Of a stretch of DNA of 64,000 nt, positions 18,693 to 29,370 are shown in pieces. Made by a program: the position numbers and the translations under genes. The notes beneath the pieces were generated by a model, which saw nothing but the letters and a program-made list of their open reading frames with translations, did no database searches and was not told where the DNA came from. Location of the stretch: the NCBI RefSeq assembly GCF_030407765.1, contig NZ_JASDCU010000006.1, positions 62,001 to 126,000 of the forward strand, read 5' to 3'. How positions within the stretch are numbered: position 1 is the stretch's first letter; each line of letters starts with the position of its first letter. This DNA is from Microbacterium sp. APC 3901 (lineage in GTDB: Bacteria; Actinomycetota; Actinomycetes; Actinomycetales; Microbacteriaceae).

Positions 18693-19493
18693 TCATCCCT
18701 CCCAGGCGTGAACGATGGCCAGGGCATCGCGTGTGGCGCCGACATCGTGCACCCGCACGGCCCACACCCCCGCCCGCGCGGCCAGCGCGCTCGTGACCGC
18801 GGTCGCGAGATCGCGCCGCGCTTCCGAGACCTCCTCCGGGTTCGCTCCGAGTGCCTCCGCGAGGAACCTCTTGCGTGACGTGCCGATGAGCACGCGCGGC
18901 CCGAGAGCGACGATCTCGTCGAGTCCGCGCAGGACGCCCCAGTTCTGGTCGCCCCGCTTCGAGAACCCGATGCCCGGATCGACGATCAGCCGCGACGGCG
19001 CGATGCCCGATGCCGCGGCTTCGCCCATCCGCTCGTGCAACTCCCCCGCCACCTCGCGAGAGGTACGACGGTAGACGGCGTTCGCGTACATGTCGTCCGG
19101 GGCGTCGCGCCAGTGACCGATCGCGTAGTCGGCGCCGGACTCGGCGACCGCCGCGCGCATCTCGGGGTCGGCCAGACCGCCGGACACGTCGTTGACGATC
19201 CGCGCCCCCGCGCGCACGGCGGCTGCGGCGGTCGACGCATTGAGTGTGTCGATGCTCACCGGTGCGTTCTCGGCGACCAGCCGCTCGATCACCGGGAGCA
19301 CGCGCCGCTGCTCCTCCTCGGCCCCCACGCGCTCGGCCCCTGGTCTGGTCGACTCGCCCCCGATGTCGAGCACGGTGGCTCCCTCGGCGCGCAGCCGCAG
19401 CCCGTGCGCGACGGCTCGATCCACGTCGAGATAGCGACCGCCGTCGCTGAACGAGTCGGGCGTGACGTTCACGATGCCCCAGATGCCCGTCAT
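18693..19493 (-). CDS. folP: Dihydropteroate synthase
   Basis: A 266-residue TIM-barrel enzyme that condenses hydroxymethyl-dihydropterin pyrophosphate with p-aminobenzoate, the sulfonamide target. Both signatures are present: WGIVNVTPDSFSDGGRY near the start and VLDIGGESTRPGA around residue 40. LIVDPGIGFSKRGDQNW and LIGTSRKRFL supply the pterin-binding loops. The ATG overlaps the folE stop by four bases. It belongs to the folE-folP-folB-folK block. Confidence 0.96.
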   Translation of the reverse strand: MTGIWGIVNVTPDSFSDGGRYLDVDRAVAHGLRLRAEGATVLDIGGESTRPGAERVGAEEEQRRVLPVIERLVAENAPVSIDTLNASTAAAAVRAGARIVNDVSGGLADPEMRAAVAESGADYAIGHWRDAPDDMYANAVYRRTSREVAGELHERMGEAAASGIAPSRLIVDPGIGFSKRGDQNWGVLRGLDEIVALGPRVLIGTSRKRFLAEALGANPEEVSEARRDLATAVTSALAARAGVWAVRVHDVGATRDALAIVHAWEG

Positions 19494-20095
19494 GCGTGCG
19501 CCACCCCAGAGCCTGACGACCCGATCAGCGCGATGAGCTCGGCCCGGGCGATCGGCTCGGTGTACTCTCCACGGGCGGCGATCGTGAGCGTCGAGGCCTC
19601 CGGCTGTCGTCCACCGCGCATGGTCACGCAGCCGTGGCTCGCATCGAGCACCACGAGCACTCCACGGGTGTCGAGGTGCTCGGCGATCGTGTCCGCGATC
19701 TGCTCACCGAGGCGCTCCTGCACCTGGGGGCGACCGGCGAGGATCTCGACCACGCGCACGAGCGCTCCGAGCCCGACCACCTGCTCGCCCGGCAGGTAGG
19801 CGATGTGCGCGCGCCCCGCGAACGGCAGCAGATGGTGCTCGCACACCGACCGGAAGCGGATGTCCCTCAACAGCACGGCACCCGACGGAAGCGTGTCGGG
19901 GGCAGGGCCTCGTGAGACGCTGATCGTGTGCGCGAGAGGAGCAGCAGCATCCTCGCCGACACCCGCGAAGAACTCCGCGTAGAGATCGCCCATGCGCGCC
20001 GGCGTCTGCTTCAGACCCGGGCGATCAGGGTCTTCTCCGATCGCCTCGAGCAGTTCCCTGGTGAGCCGCTCGACACGCGCGCGGTCGACAGACAC
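19490..20095 (-). CDS. folE: GTP cyclohydrolase I
   Basis: A 201-residue type I enzyme that turns GTP into dihydroneopterin triphosphate, the first folate step. Zinc ligands appear in RFRSVCEHHLLPFAGRAHI and in HGCVTMRGGRQPEAS; the GEQVVGLGALVRVVEIL stretch is typical. Val replaces the common Met beside the last zinc Cys, a normal variation. It starts at a GTG three bases after the ftsH stop, so it is probably coupled to ftsH. Confidence 0.95.
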   Translation of the reverse strand: MSVDRARVERLTRELLEAIGEDPDRPGLKQTPARMGDLYAEFFAGVGEDAAAPLAHTISVSRGPAPDTLPSGAVLLRDIRFRSVCEHHLLPFAGRAHIAYLPGEQVVGLGALVRVVEILAGRPQVQERLGEQIADTIAEHLDTRGVLVVLDASHGCVTMRGGRQPEASTLTIAARGEYTEPIARAELIALIGSSGSGVAHA

Positions 20096-20098
20096 CGG

Positions 20099-22099
<2,001 letters not shown>

Positions 22100-22215
22100 G
22101 GTCGGATCAGCGTATCGCGCGCGCCCTAGGTGGCCGCTGTGCGTTCACCCACGGCGTACCGTTCGACGGGATCAGGGACCCGGATGACGGTCGTGGGGAC
22201 CGAGGCGACGGTCGG

Positions 22216-22767
22216 TCAGCTGTAGACGTGCGGAGCGAGCACCGCGACATCGCGCAGGTTGCGGTAGCGCTCGTCGTAGTCGAGGCCGTAGCCGACGACG
22301 AAGTCGGTCGGGATGTCGAAGCCGACGTACTTGCAGTCGATGACGACCTTCGCGGCCTCCGGCTTGCGCAGAAGTGCGAGCACCTCGATCGATTCCGCAC
22401 CGCGCGACTCGAAGTTCTCGAGCAGCCAGCTGAGGGTGAGGCCCGAGTCGATGATGTCCTCGACGATCAGCACGTGCTTGCCGTTCAGATCGGTGTCGAG
22501 GTCCTTGCGGATCTGCACGACACCGCTCGACTTGGTGCTCGCGCCGTAGCTCGAGACCGCCATCCAGTCCATCGGGGCGTGGAAGGGCAGAGCGCGCGCG
22601 AAGTCGGCCATGACCATGACCGCGCCTTTGAGCACGCCGACGAGGATGATCTCCTTGCCCTCGTAGTCGGCCGCGACCCGGGTCGCGAGTTCATCGAGCT
22701 TGGCGATGATCTCCTCCTCTGTGACGAGGATCTGAGCAAGGTCGTCCTGGATCTCCGCGGCGCGCAT
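22216..22767 (-). CDS. hpt: Hypoxanthine phosphoribosyltransferase
   Basis: A 183-residue purine salvage enzyme joining hypoxanthine or guanine to PRPP. The PRPP loop is HVLIVEDIIDSGLTLSWL; LVGVLKGAVMVMADFAR and MAVSSYGASTKSSG form the pyrophosphate and flexible loops, and VGYGLDYDERYRNLRDVAVL is the C-terminal base-binding part. It lies 116 bp upstream of ftsH in the same direction; tilS-hpt-ftsH is the common order, but here tilS is separated by a DUF937 gene on the other strand. Confidence 0.95.
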   Translation of the reverse strand: MRAAEIQDDLAQILVTEEEIIAKLDELATRVAADYEGKEIILVGVLKGAVMVMADFARALPFHAPMDWMAVSSYGASTKSSGVVQIRKDLDTDLNGKHVLIVEDIIDSGLTLSWLLENFESRGAESIEVLALLRKPEAAKVVIDCKYVGFDIPTDFVVGYGLDYDERYRNLRDVAVLAPHVYS

Positions 22768-22906
22768 GGATCGATTTTAGGCGACGCGCACCGATGCTCC
22801 CGCCCAGGATCCGCAGATCGGCGACCAGAATTCTGGATGCACGTCCGGCATCGGCACTACTCTGGCGCTGGAACGGGCGTGCGCCCGTAGACGGAAGGAT
22901 TCACCC

Positions 22907-23500
22907 ATGGCACTCGACGACATCCTCACGCAGGTCCCGATCGACGACATCGCCGCGAAGCTCGGAGTCTCCCCCGATGTCGCCAAGGAGGCTGTCGAGC
23001 AGGGCGGCGCCGTGCTGCTCGGCGGCCTCGCGAAGAACGCGTCCACCAGCGAGGGCTCTGCGGCGATCGAGAACGCACTCAAGCGCCACGAGGGCAAGAC
23101 CGGGGCCGCGAAGAAGGTCGACGACATCGATCAGGCCGATGGCGGCAAGATCGTCTCGCACATCCTCGGCGACGACGAGCAGAAGGTCACCCAGACGCTC
23201 ACCGAGTCGAAGGAGACAGCCGGCATCGACTTCGGCAAGCTCCTCCCGATCCTCGCTCCCATCGTGATGGGTCTGATCGCCAACGCCACGAAAGACAAGT
23301 CCGCCAAGCCCGGTGCTGCAGAGGCGCAGTCGGGCGGCGGCGGTATCGGCGACGTGATCGGCGGCATCCTCGGGGGCGGCGGCTCCTCGGGCGGCGGCGG
23401 CATCGGCGACGTCATCGGAGGACTGCTCGGGGGTGGGAAGTCGTCGGGCGGCGGCGGCCTCGGCGATCTGCTCGGTGGGCTCCTCGGCGGCAAGAAGTAG
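22907..23500 (+). CDS. DUF937 family protein with Gly-rich repeat tail
   Basis: A 197-residue protein. The first 120 residues match DUF937: LDDILTQVPIDDIAAKLGVSPDVAKEAVEQGG and a later SHILGDDEQKVTQTL. The tail from about residue 145 consists of three imperfect copies of a Gly-rich unit built on GGGIGDVIGGLLGG. A short hydrophobic LLPILAPIVMGLIAN segment precedes it. Function is unknown; related proteins are small and often envelope-linked. It is inserted between hpt and tilS on the opposite strand. Confidence 0.8.
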   Translation: MALDDILTQVPIDDIAAKLGVSPDVAKEAVEQGGAVLLGGLAKNASTSEGSAAIENALKRHEGKTGAAKKVDDIDQADGGKIVSHILGDDEQKVTQTLTESKETAGIDFGKLLPILAPIVMGLIANATKDKSAKPGAAEAQSGGGGIGDVIGGILGGGGSSGGGGIGDVIGGLLGGGKSSGGGGLGDLLGGLLGGKK

Positions 23501-23519
23501 GACGCGCGTCTCGCCTCGA

Positions 23520-24524
23520 TCAGCGTGCGGTGAACACGATGCGTCCGCCCGCCCTGGTCGCCGAGCACGCGGGCAGGTCGATGGGTCCCTGACCCGACCA
23601 GTCGGTGGCGAGCCGCGCGACCTCGAGAGTCTGCAGCCGCGTCAGGCTCACCCCGAACTCGCTGTCGACCACGAGTCGGATGATCCGGTTGCGCAGTGCC
23701 GCCGGGTTGGCGGCGAGCGCGGCGACGCTCACCGATATCCCCGCCTCGGCATGCTCGACGATGTCCTCGATCGTCTCGTGGATCATCTCGTCGAACGCCT
23801 CGGCGTCCTCCCGAAGCTGCTCGGCCGTGCGTGCCAGCGCCTCGGCGATGCCCGGGCCGAGCTCGGCTTCGAGCACGGGAAGCACGCGGTCGCGCACACG
23901 CACCCTGGCGAATCGCTGCTCTGCGTTGTGCGGGTCGTCCCACACGTCGAGGCCGGATGCCGCGCAGAACGCTCGCGTGCTCTCTCGCCGCACCGCGAGC
24001 AGCGGCCTCACCCAGCGCAGTCCGTCATCGTCTTCGCGCACCGGAGCCATCCCCTGCAGGCTCGCCGCCCCGGATCCGCGGGCGAGGCCGAGCAGCACCG
24101 TCTCGGCCTGGTCGTCGAGCGTGTGTCCGAGCAGCACGGCTGAGGCGCCGGCATCGGCTGCGGCATCCTTCAGCACCCGGTACCGCGCGGCGCGGGCCGC
24201 GGCCTCCGGGCCGCCCTCCTCGCCCACCTCGACCCGGACGATGAGAGCGTCGAGCCCGAGAGCCGCCGCCGTCTTCGCCGCACGCGCGGCGACAGCATCC
24301 GATCCGCTCTGAAGACCGTGGTCGACCGTGAGCGCGCCCACTCGGACTCCGAGCTTGGGGGCTTCGAACGCGGTCGCAGCGGCGAGCGCGAGTGAGTCCG
24401 CTCCCCCGGAGAGAGCGACGACGACCGTCGATCCCTCGGGCAGATCGGCGAGCGCGGTGCGCACGGCGAGGCGGATCTCGGCGATGGCGGGTGAGAGCGA
24501 CGGCACAGACCAACGGTAGATCAC
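23520..24524 (-). CDS. tilS: tRNA(Ile)-lysidine synthetase
   Basis: A 334-residue N-type ATP pyrophosphatase that puts lysine on the wobble cytosine of tRNA-Ile(CAU), needed for AUA reading. The PP-loop is VVALSGGADSLALAAATAF; AVLLGHTLDDQAETVLLGLARGSG and RPLLAVRRESTRAFC are further family blocks. It starts at a GTG. The protein is short beyond the catalytic core and lacks the long C-terminal domain of the E. coli enzyme, as is usual in actinobacteria. It is divergent from the TMEM175-like gene. Confidence 0.93.
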   Translation of the reverse strand: MIYRWSVPSLSPAIAEIRLAVRTALADLPEGSTVVVALSGGADSLALAAATAFEAPKLGVRVGALTVDHGLQSGSDAVAARAAKTAAALGLDALIVRVEVGEEGGPEAAARAARYRVLKDAAADAGASAVLLGHTLDDQAETVLLGLARGSGAASLQGMAPVREDDDGLRWVRPLLAVRRESTRAFCAASGLDVWDDPHNAEQRFARVRVRDRVLPVLEAELGPGIAEALARTAEQLREDAEAFDEMIHETIEDIVEHAEAGISVSVAALAANPAALRNRIIRLVVDSEFGVSLTRLQTLEVARLATDWSGQGPIDLPACSATRAGGRIVFTAR

Positions 24525-24583
24525 GAGTCGGGATCGTCGCGCATGGGTCGCGCGTGAACGGGTGATGGCCCTAACCTGGCGCC

Positions 24584-25255
24584 GTGGCAGATCGATTGGG
24601 CGGGCAGCAGTACAGCACCGAGCGGTTCACGACCTTCGTCGACGCGGTCGTCGCGATCGCGATGACTCTTCTCATCCTGCCGTTGCTCGAATCGGTGTCG
24701 GACGCAGGTGCCGGCGACCTGAGCACGGCTGAATTCCTCGAGGAGCACCACGGACAGCTCCTGAGCTTCGCCTTGAGCTTCGTGCTGATCGCATCGTTCT
24801 GGCTCGAGCATCATCGGCTGTACAACGGGGTGAAGGGCATGACGGGCGGGCTGTTGTGGATCAACATCGCCTGGATGGTCACGATCGTGTGGCTCCCTGT
24901 GCCCACCGCCATGCTCGGCCAGATGGATGAGGACCCCCTGCAGACGGCGGTCTACATCGGGACGTTGATCCTCACCCAGGTGACGACGCTCGCCGCGAAG
25001 GTCTACCTCCGAAGGCATCCTGCTCTCACCGATCTCCCCTCCGATGTGCTGCGGCGTGGTGTCCTCGGAGACGTCGCGGCGATCGTGCTGTTCCTGATCG
25101 CTCTGCCGATTGCGGCGTGGGTGCATCCGATCGGCTATGCGGCGCTGCTGCTCGTCATCCTGTCCGGCCCTCTCGAACGTCTGCTGAATCACGCCACCGC
25201 CCGAGGCCGGCGAGGGCATGGCGGAGATCGTGCGCGCGACGGCTCAGATCGCTGA
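24584..25255 (+). CDS. TMEM175 (DUF1211) family membrane protein
   Basis: A 223-residue membrane protein starting at GTG 24584. The first helix has FTTFVDAVVAIAMTLLILPL, a diverged form of the TMEM175 filter helix whose usual motif is RxxxFSDAVFAI; five further hydrophobic segments follow. Bacterial TMEM175 proteins are potassium-permeable channels, but the Phe-Ser-Asp motif is here Phe-Val-Asp, so channel function is only tentative. The tail is Arg/Gly-rich. Neighbours give no functional hint. Confidence 0.7.
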   Translation: MADRLGGQQYSTERFTTFVDAVVAIAMTLLILPLLESVSDAGAGDLSTAEFLEEHHGQLLSFALSFVLIASFWLEHHRLYNGVKGMTGGLLWINIAWMVTIVWLPVPTAMLGQMDEDPLQTAVYIGTLILTQVTTLAAKVYLRRHPALTDLPSDVLRRGVLGDVAAIVLFLIALPIAAWVHPIGYAALLLVILSGPLERLLNHATARGRRGHGGDRARDGSDR

Positions 25256-25307
25256 AAGGTAGGCTGGTCGGCGGCATCCAACCGAACTTTTCCTGAGGAG
25301 CACACGC

Positions 25308-25799
25308 ATGGGCGCACACGACGCCGTCATCGAGATCCCGCGCGGCAGCCGCGTGAAGTACGAGGTCGACCACGAGACCGGACGAGTGCACCTCGACCGC
25401 GTGCTCTACACGACCTTCGGGTACCCCGCCGACTACGGCTACTTCGACAACACCCTCGGCGAGGACGGCGACCCGCTCGACGTGCTCGTGCTGCTCGACC
25501 ACGCCATCTACCCGGGCGTCGTCGTCGAGGTTCGCCCCGTCGCCGTGCTCAAGATGAGCGACGAGGCCGGCGGAGACGACAAGCTCGTCGCCGTGCTGTC
25601 GAAGGACCCCCGTTGGGCGCACATCCAGGACATCGGCGATGTCGCCGAGTTCACCAAGAAGGAGATCGAGCACTTCTTCGAGCACTACAAGGACCTCGAG
25701 CCCAACAAGTGGGTCAAGGTCGACGCGTGGGGCGACGCCGCAGAGGCGCAGCGCATTCTCGACGAGGCGATCGTCCGCTTCGGCGAGCAGGGTCACTGA
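25308..25799 (+). CDS. ppa: Inorganic pyrophosphatase, family I
   Basis: A 163-residue soluble enzyme that hydrolyses pyrophosphate and drives biosynthetic reactions. It carries RGSRVKYEVDHETGRVHLDR near the start, GYPADYGYFDNTLGEDGDPLDVLVL with the metal-binding Asp cluster (DGDPLDVLV is the family signature), and KDPRWAHIQDIGDV. A GAGGAG ribosome site is located before the ATG at 25308. A strong terminator follows. Confidence 0.96.
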   Translation: MGAHDAVIEIPRGSRVKYEVDHETGRVHLDRVLYTTFGYPADYGYFDNTLGEDGDPLDVLVLLDHAIYPGVVVEVRPVAVLKMSDEAGGDDKLVAVLSKDPRWAHIQDIGDVAEFTKKEIEHFFEHYKDLEPNKWVKVDAWGDAAEAQRILDEAIVRFGEQGH

Positions 25800-25813
25800 C
25801 TCCTCGTTTCACA

Positions 25814-25856
25814 GACGAAGACCCCCGGATCCGCACAGCGGCCGGGGGTCTTCGTC
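25814..25856. terminator. Perfect 15-bp terminator stem after ppa
   Basis: GACGAAGACCCCCGG (25814-25828) is the exact reverse complement of CCGGGGGTCTTCGTC (25842-25856), with a 13-base loop. It lies between the convergent ppa and M23 peptidase genes and can serve both. Confidence 0.8.
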
Positions 25857-25872
25857 GTCGCCGACGCGGATC

Positions 25873-27246
25873 TCAGACCGAGACGCCGCGATCCGCGAGG
25901 AAGGTGATGGGGTTGGTGTACGCGCCGTTGATGTACACCTCGAAGTGCAGGTGGCAGCCGACGGATGCTCCGGTGTTGCCCGCGTAGGCGATGACCTGAC
26001 CGGAGTTCACCCACGAACCGCTGCGGACCGCGAACCCGCCGTCCCTGATGTGCGCATATCCGGACGCGACTCCGCCGCCGTGCTGGATGCGGATGTAGTT
26101 GCCGTAGTTGCCCCGGGGGCCGGCGTAGTCGACGGTGCCCGACTGCGCCGCGTAGATCGCCGCACCGCAGCCGTTCGCGAGGTCGACGCCGTAGTGGTAG
26201 CCCGAGCAGGCCGCGCAGGGCTTGGGTCGAGAGCCGAATCCGGCGCTCCGGTAGCCGCCGTGCGGTCGCACCCAGCCACCCGATCCGGGTGATCCGCCGA
26301 CACCTCCACCGCCGCCTCCGCCGCCGCCACCGCCGTTGCCTGCGGCAGCAGCAGCTGCCTCGGCCGCTTCGCGGCGCTTGCGCTCCTCCTCCGCGACGCG
26401 CACGCCCTCCTGGTACCCGGCAACGGTGGTCGCCGTCGCATCCTTGAGTGCTGCGAGCTGTGCCTGCATCGTCGCGAGATTGGCCGACTGCTCGTCGAGC
26501 GCTGCCTGGGCGGCATCGGCTGCGGCCTGGGCCTCGATCATCTTCTGCTCGGCGATCTGCTGCAGGCGGTCGCGCTCGGTGCGGGCGACGACGGCCTGAT
26601 CGGTGAGCGCCTGGGCCGAGTTGCGCGCGGCGACGGCGTTGTCGTGCACCGTCTGGTTGTACTGGTAGACCTTGTCCATCGTCCCGAGACGGGACAGCAG
26701 CTGGTCGGCGTTGTCGGCCGACCCGGCGAAGAAGAGCTCGAGGGCGGTGTCATCGCCGCCGTTGCGGTACAGCTGTGCGGCGAGCTGGGCGGCCTTCTTC
26801 GTCGCATCGTCTGCGAGGAGGGCCTGCTCATCGGCCTTCGACTGCAGCTCGTCCGCGACGGCGATGGCGTCGAAGTACGCCAGCTGGGCAGCGTTGTACT
26901 CCTCGCCGGCGAGGACGGCCTTGGCCTGCGCGTCTGCCACTCGCTGCTTGAGCGACTGGATGAGCCCCTCGATGCGGGTGACCTCCGCAGCCTTGGAGGA
27001 CTCGTTGTTCATGGCGTTCTGCACGTCGTCCCAGCTGGGATACGTCGCCGCATATGCCGCGTTCACACCGTTGGAGACGCCGAAGGCGCTGAGGGCGACG
27101 ACGCTGAGGGCACCGAGAGTGAGGGCTCCGCGACGGGTGACCGAGCGGTCCTTCCAGAACGCACGGCTCTCCGCGGGCGTCGGCGCGCAGCCGCAGTCGT
27201 CGGATGCGGCCGCAGCAGCAGCCGACATCGAGTCCTTGTCGTTCAC
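25873..27246 (-). CDS. Secreted coiled-coil M23 peptidoglycan peptidase
   Basis: A 457-residue exported protein starting at GTG 27246. The N-terminal region contains SVTRRGALTLGALSVVALSA, a twin-arginine-like signal, cleaved near AAYA. Residues about 75-310 form a long Ala/Glu/Lys-rich coiled coil of the PcsB/RipA type, then a Gly-only linker leads to a LytM domain: YHYGVDLANGCG and VGCHLHFEVYING hold the zinc ligands. Such proteins cut peptide cross-links during division and are held inactive by their coiled coil until activated. It is transcribed away from the tRNA cluster. Confidence 0.9.
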   Translation of the reverse strand: MNDKDSMSAAAAAASDDCGCAPTPAESRAFWKDRSVTRRGALTLGALSVVALSAFGVSNGVNAAYAATYPSWDDVQNAMNNESSKAAEVTRIEGLIQSLKQRVADAQAKAVLAGEEYNAAQLAYFDAIAVADELQSKADEQALLADDATKKAAQLAAQLYRNGGDDTALELFFAGSADNADQLLSRLGTMDKVYQYNQTVHDNAVAARNSAQALTDQAVVARTERDRLQQIAEQKMIEAQAAADAAQAALDEQSANLATMQAQLAALKDATATTVAGYQEGVRVAEEERKRREAAEAAAAAAGNGGGGGGGGGGGVGGSPGSGGWVRPHGGYRSAGFGSRPKPCAACSGYHYGVDLANGCGAAIYAAQSGTVDYAGPRGNYGNYIRIQHGGGVASGYAHIRDGGFAVRSGSWVNSGQVIAYAGNTGASVGCHLHFEVYINGAYTNPITFLADRGVSV

Positions 27247-27457
27247 GCGGCCCCTTCCGCCGGATTCACAAATGCCACACTAACAACTTCTTTCACATCC
27301 GCACCAGGCGGCGGACAGCGCGAGAGGACACAGTGATACGACTCCATCGTCCTCCCGAACACGCCCGGGGTACAGCAGGCTCGCCCTCGATTCGCGTTTT
27401 GCTCAGATCTTCCCTTATGCTTGAGCGTCGGCAAGGAAGTCCTCCGGGACAGACTTC

Positions 27458-27530
27458 GGCCCCATCGTTTAGCGGCCTAGGACGCCGCCCTTTCACGGCG
27501 GTAGCACGGGTTCGAATCCCGTTGGGGTCA
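27458..27530 (+). tRNA. tRNA-Glu (anticodon TTC)
   Basis: A 73-base tRNA: acceptor GGCCCCA with TGGGGTC, anticodon stem GCCGCCCTTTCACGGCGG giving TTC, T-arm CGGGTTCGAATCCCG and discriminator A. CCA is not encoded. Confidence 0.95.
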
Positions 27531-27559
27531 CTCCTTCCGGTACAATTGAAAACAAGTAT

Positions 27560-27633
27560 GGCCCTGTAGCGCAGTTGGTTAGCGTGCCGCCCTGTCACGG
27601 CGGAGGTCGCGGGTTCAAGTCCCGTCAGGGTCG
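27560..27633 (+). tRNA. tRNA-Asp (anticodon GTC)
   Basis: A 74-base tRNA: acceptor GGCCCTG with CAGGGTC, anticodon loop CCTGTCACG giving GTC, T-arm CGGGTTCAAGTCCCG and discriminator G. It lies 29 bp after tRNA-Glu and is probably co-transcribed with it. Confidence 0.95.
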
Positions 27634-27640
27634 CTCTAAG

Positions 27641-27674
27641 CGACGGGCCTTTCTCTTCGAGAAAGGCCTTTCGT
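27641..27674 (+). terminator. Hairpin between tRNA-Asp and tRNA-Phe
   Basis: GGCCTTTCT and AGAAAGGCC form a nine-pair stem with a CTTCG loop, and outer GACG/CGTC can extend it. The run of T after it is short. It probably ends the Glu-Asp transcript or marks a processing point. Confidence 0.55.
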
Positions 27675-27703
27675 CTAGATGCGGCAGGTCTTGCCAGTCG
27701 CAT

Positions 27704-27776
27704 GGCTCTGTAGCTCAGTTGGTAGAGCGCACGACTGAAAATCGTGAGGTCACGGGATCGACGCCCGTCGGAGCCA
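27704..27776 (+). tRNA. tRNA-Phe (anticodon GAA)
   Basis: A 73-base tRNA: acceptor GGCTCTG with CGGAGCC, anticodon stem-loop CGACTGAAAATCG giving GAA, discriminator A. The T-arm stem ACGGG/CCCGT encloses ATCGACG, so position 54 is A in place of the usual T. Its 3' side borders an integrase remnant, which suggests it once served as an attachment site. Confidence 0.95.
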
Positions 27777-27803
27777 CAAGGACCGTCGTTACAACGGTCC
27801 CAG

Positions 27804-27839
27804 AAACCCTCGCCTAGCTTCTACATGGCGGGGGTTTTG
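27804..27839 (+). terminator. Terminator after tRNA-Phe
   Basis: AAACCCTCGCC pairs with GGCGGGGGTTT (with one wobble or bulge) around a loop, and a TTTT follows. It ends the tRNA transcript before the integrase remnant. Confidence 0.6.
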
Positions 27840-27913
27840 CTTTGCGCCGACACGGGCGTGCCCTGCCCCGGAGAGGGTCTAACAGTCGGACACCCCGCAA
27901 AAACCCCGCACTT

Positions 27914-28042
27914 TCAAAACAGGCCCTTGAGCTGCTCCTCGAGGATTCGCGCCGGCTTGGGGTCGTTGCGCAGCGTGTGGAGATAGGTCTCCATCGTCAA
28001 GCTGGGGTTCTCATGACCGAGGTAGTCAGCAACCTCGTTAAC
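27914..28042 (-). pseudogene. C-terminal stump of a tyrosine recombinase (integrase)
   Basis: About 42 codons read leftward and end at the TGA 27916-27914. They contain VNEVADYLGHENPSLTMETY, which carries the last catalytic block of tyrosine integrases: the LGH motif and the nucleophile Tyr in METYLHTL. Everything before Val-Asn is missing because the ISL3-type element begins at about 28043. The stump lies 140 bp from tRNA-Phe, the usual position of an integrase at the end of an element inserted into a tRNA gene. It cannot be active. It indicates that an integrative element once entered here. Confidence 0.75.
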
Positions 28043-28045
28043 GGC

Positions 28046-29370
28046 TCATCCCAATCGGGGGTGTAGGAGTTGGGGTCTGAAGCCGCCGGTCTCGAGCAGG
28101 CTTCGGGCGATGTAGTTGGTCAGGTTGCGGAACCCGAGTGCGGAGCCGCGCAGGTGTTCGAGCCGTCCGTTGAGTGCCTCGGTCGGCCCGTTGCTGGTGC
28201 CGGGTCGTTCGAAGTAGGCGAGCACGTCGGTGGCTCGCTTCTTCAGGGTCCGGCCCAGGGTGGCGAGCTCGGTGAGCACCTTGGGGACGCCGGCGCTGAG
28301 GTCGGTGATCAGCTTCTCCATGAGCTCGCGGCCACGTTGCCGGTCCTCGTGGCGATAGGCGGCGATCATCCGCTGGTAGACACCCAGGTCGCCTCGACCT
28401 CGACGTGAGCGTCATCAACGAACAGCGCGCGTAGCCTGTCGCTCTGCTTGTCGGTGAGCAGGTCCGAGCCGGTGTGCAGCGTGCGCCGCGACTTGTAGAG
28501 CGGATCGTCCCTGAACCCACGGTGCCCGTGGATCGCGAGTTGGACCCGGCGCCGGCACCTGTCGAGGGCGTCACCGGCCAGGCGCACGACGTGGAAGGGA
28601 TCCATCACCCTGACCGCGTCCGGGATCTCCTCCGCAGCGGCGGTCTTGAACCCGGTGAAGCCGTCCATCGCGACCACCTCGACCGCGTCACGGAAGGCGT
28701 CGTCGCGGTCGGCGAGCCAGGTCTTGCACGCCGCCTTCGACCGGCCCTCGACCATGTCCAGCAGCCTTGCTGGGCCGGCGCCATCGCGGACCGGGGTGAG
28801 GTCGATGATCACGGTGACGTACTTGTCGCCACGCCTGGTGTGGCGCCAGACGTGCTCATCGACGCCAATCACCTTCACGCCCTCGAACCGCGTGGGGTCG
28901 TTGATCAGCAGCCGCTTGCCTTCGGCCAGGACCGCGTTGTTGGCGGTGTCCCACGCGACCCCGAGTCCCTCGGCGACACGGGCGACGGTGAGGTGTGCGA
29001 CCACGATCCCTTCCAGCGCCCACCGCAGCCCGGTGCGCGAGAGCTTCGCGCGTGGCTCCGCCGCGGCGCTGGTGTCTTGGCGCCACACGTGTCCGCAGTC
29101 TGCACAGCGGTAGCGGCGCACTACAACTTCCAGCACGGTCGGTCGCCAGCCCAGCGGCTCGTGGGCCAACCGCCGGATCACGGTGTCACGAGCGGCGCCT
29201 TCGCTGCCGCACCGTCGGCACCACTGATCTGGTTCCACCACGCGGCACGCGAGGACCGCACGATCCGGTTCAAGTCGTTGCCCGATCACGCTCAGACCGA
29301 GGCCGTCGAGTCGAGCGAAGGCGGTCAGGTCAGGGCGGCCGAAGCCGGGCGGCGGGGTAGCGTCGGGCAC
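28046..29370 (-). pseudogene. ISL3-family transposase with a frameshift
   Basis: The first part (GTG 29370 to about 28385) has the ISL3 N-terminal zinc finger CRRCGSEGAARDT with CADCGHVWRQD, a helix-turn-helix near LTVARVAEGLGVAWDTAN, and DDE residues in VIGVDEHVW and VVAMDGFTGF. The frame then ends prematurely after VEVEATW. The remaining part continues in another frame from MIAAYRHEDRQRGRELMEKL, with the usual ERPGTSNGPTEALNGRLEHLRG carrying the last Glu. One missing G in the TGGGTGTC stretch (about 28392-28385) explains the break: TGGGGTGTC would restore Trp-Gly-Val-Tyr. It is therefore probably inactive unless the shift is a sequencing error. Confidence 0.85.

Noticed and set aside
28380..28395. 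Programmed frameshift in the ISL3 transposase
   Set aside because: There is no slippery run or following structure of the kind known from IS3 or IS1; ISL3 transposases are normally one frame, so a simple one-base loss is more likely.
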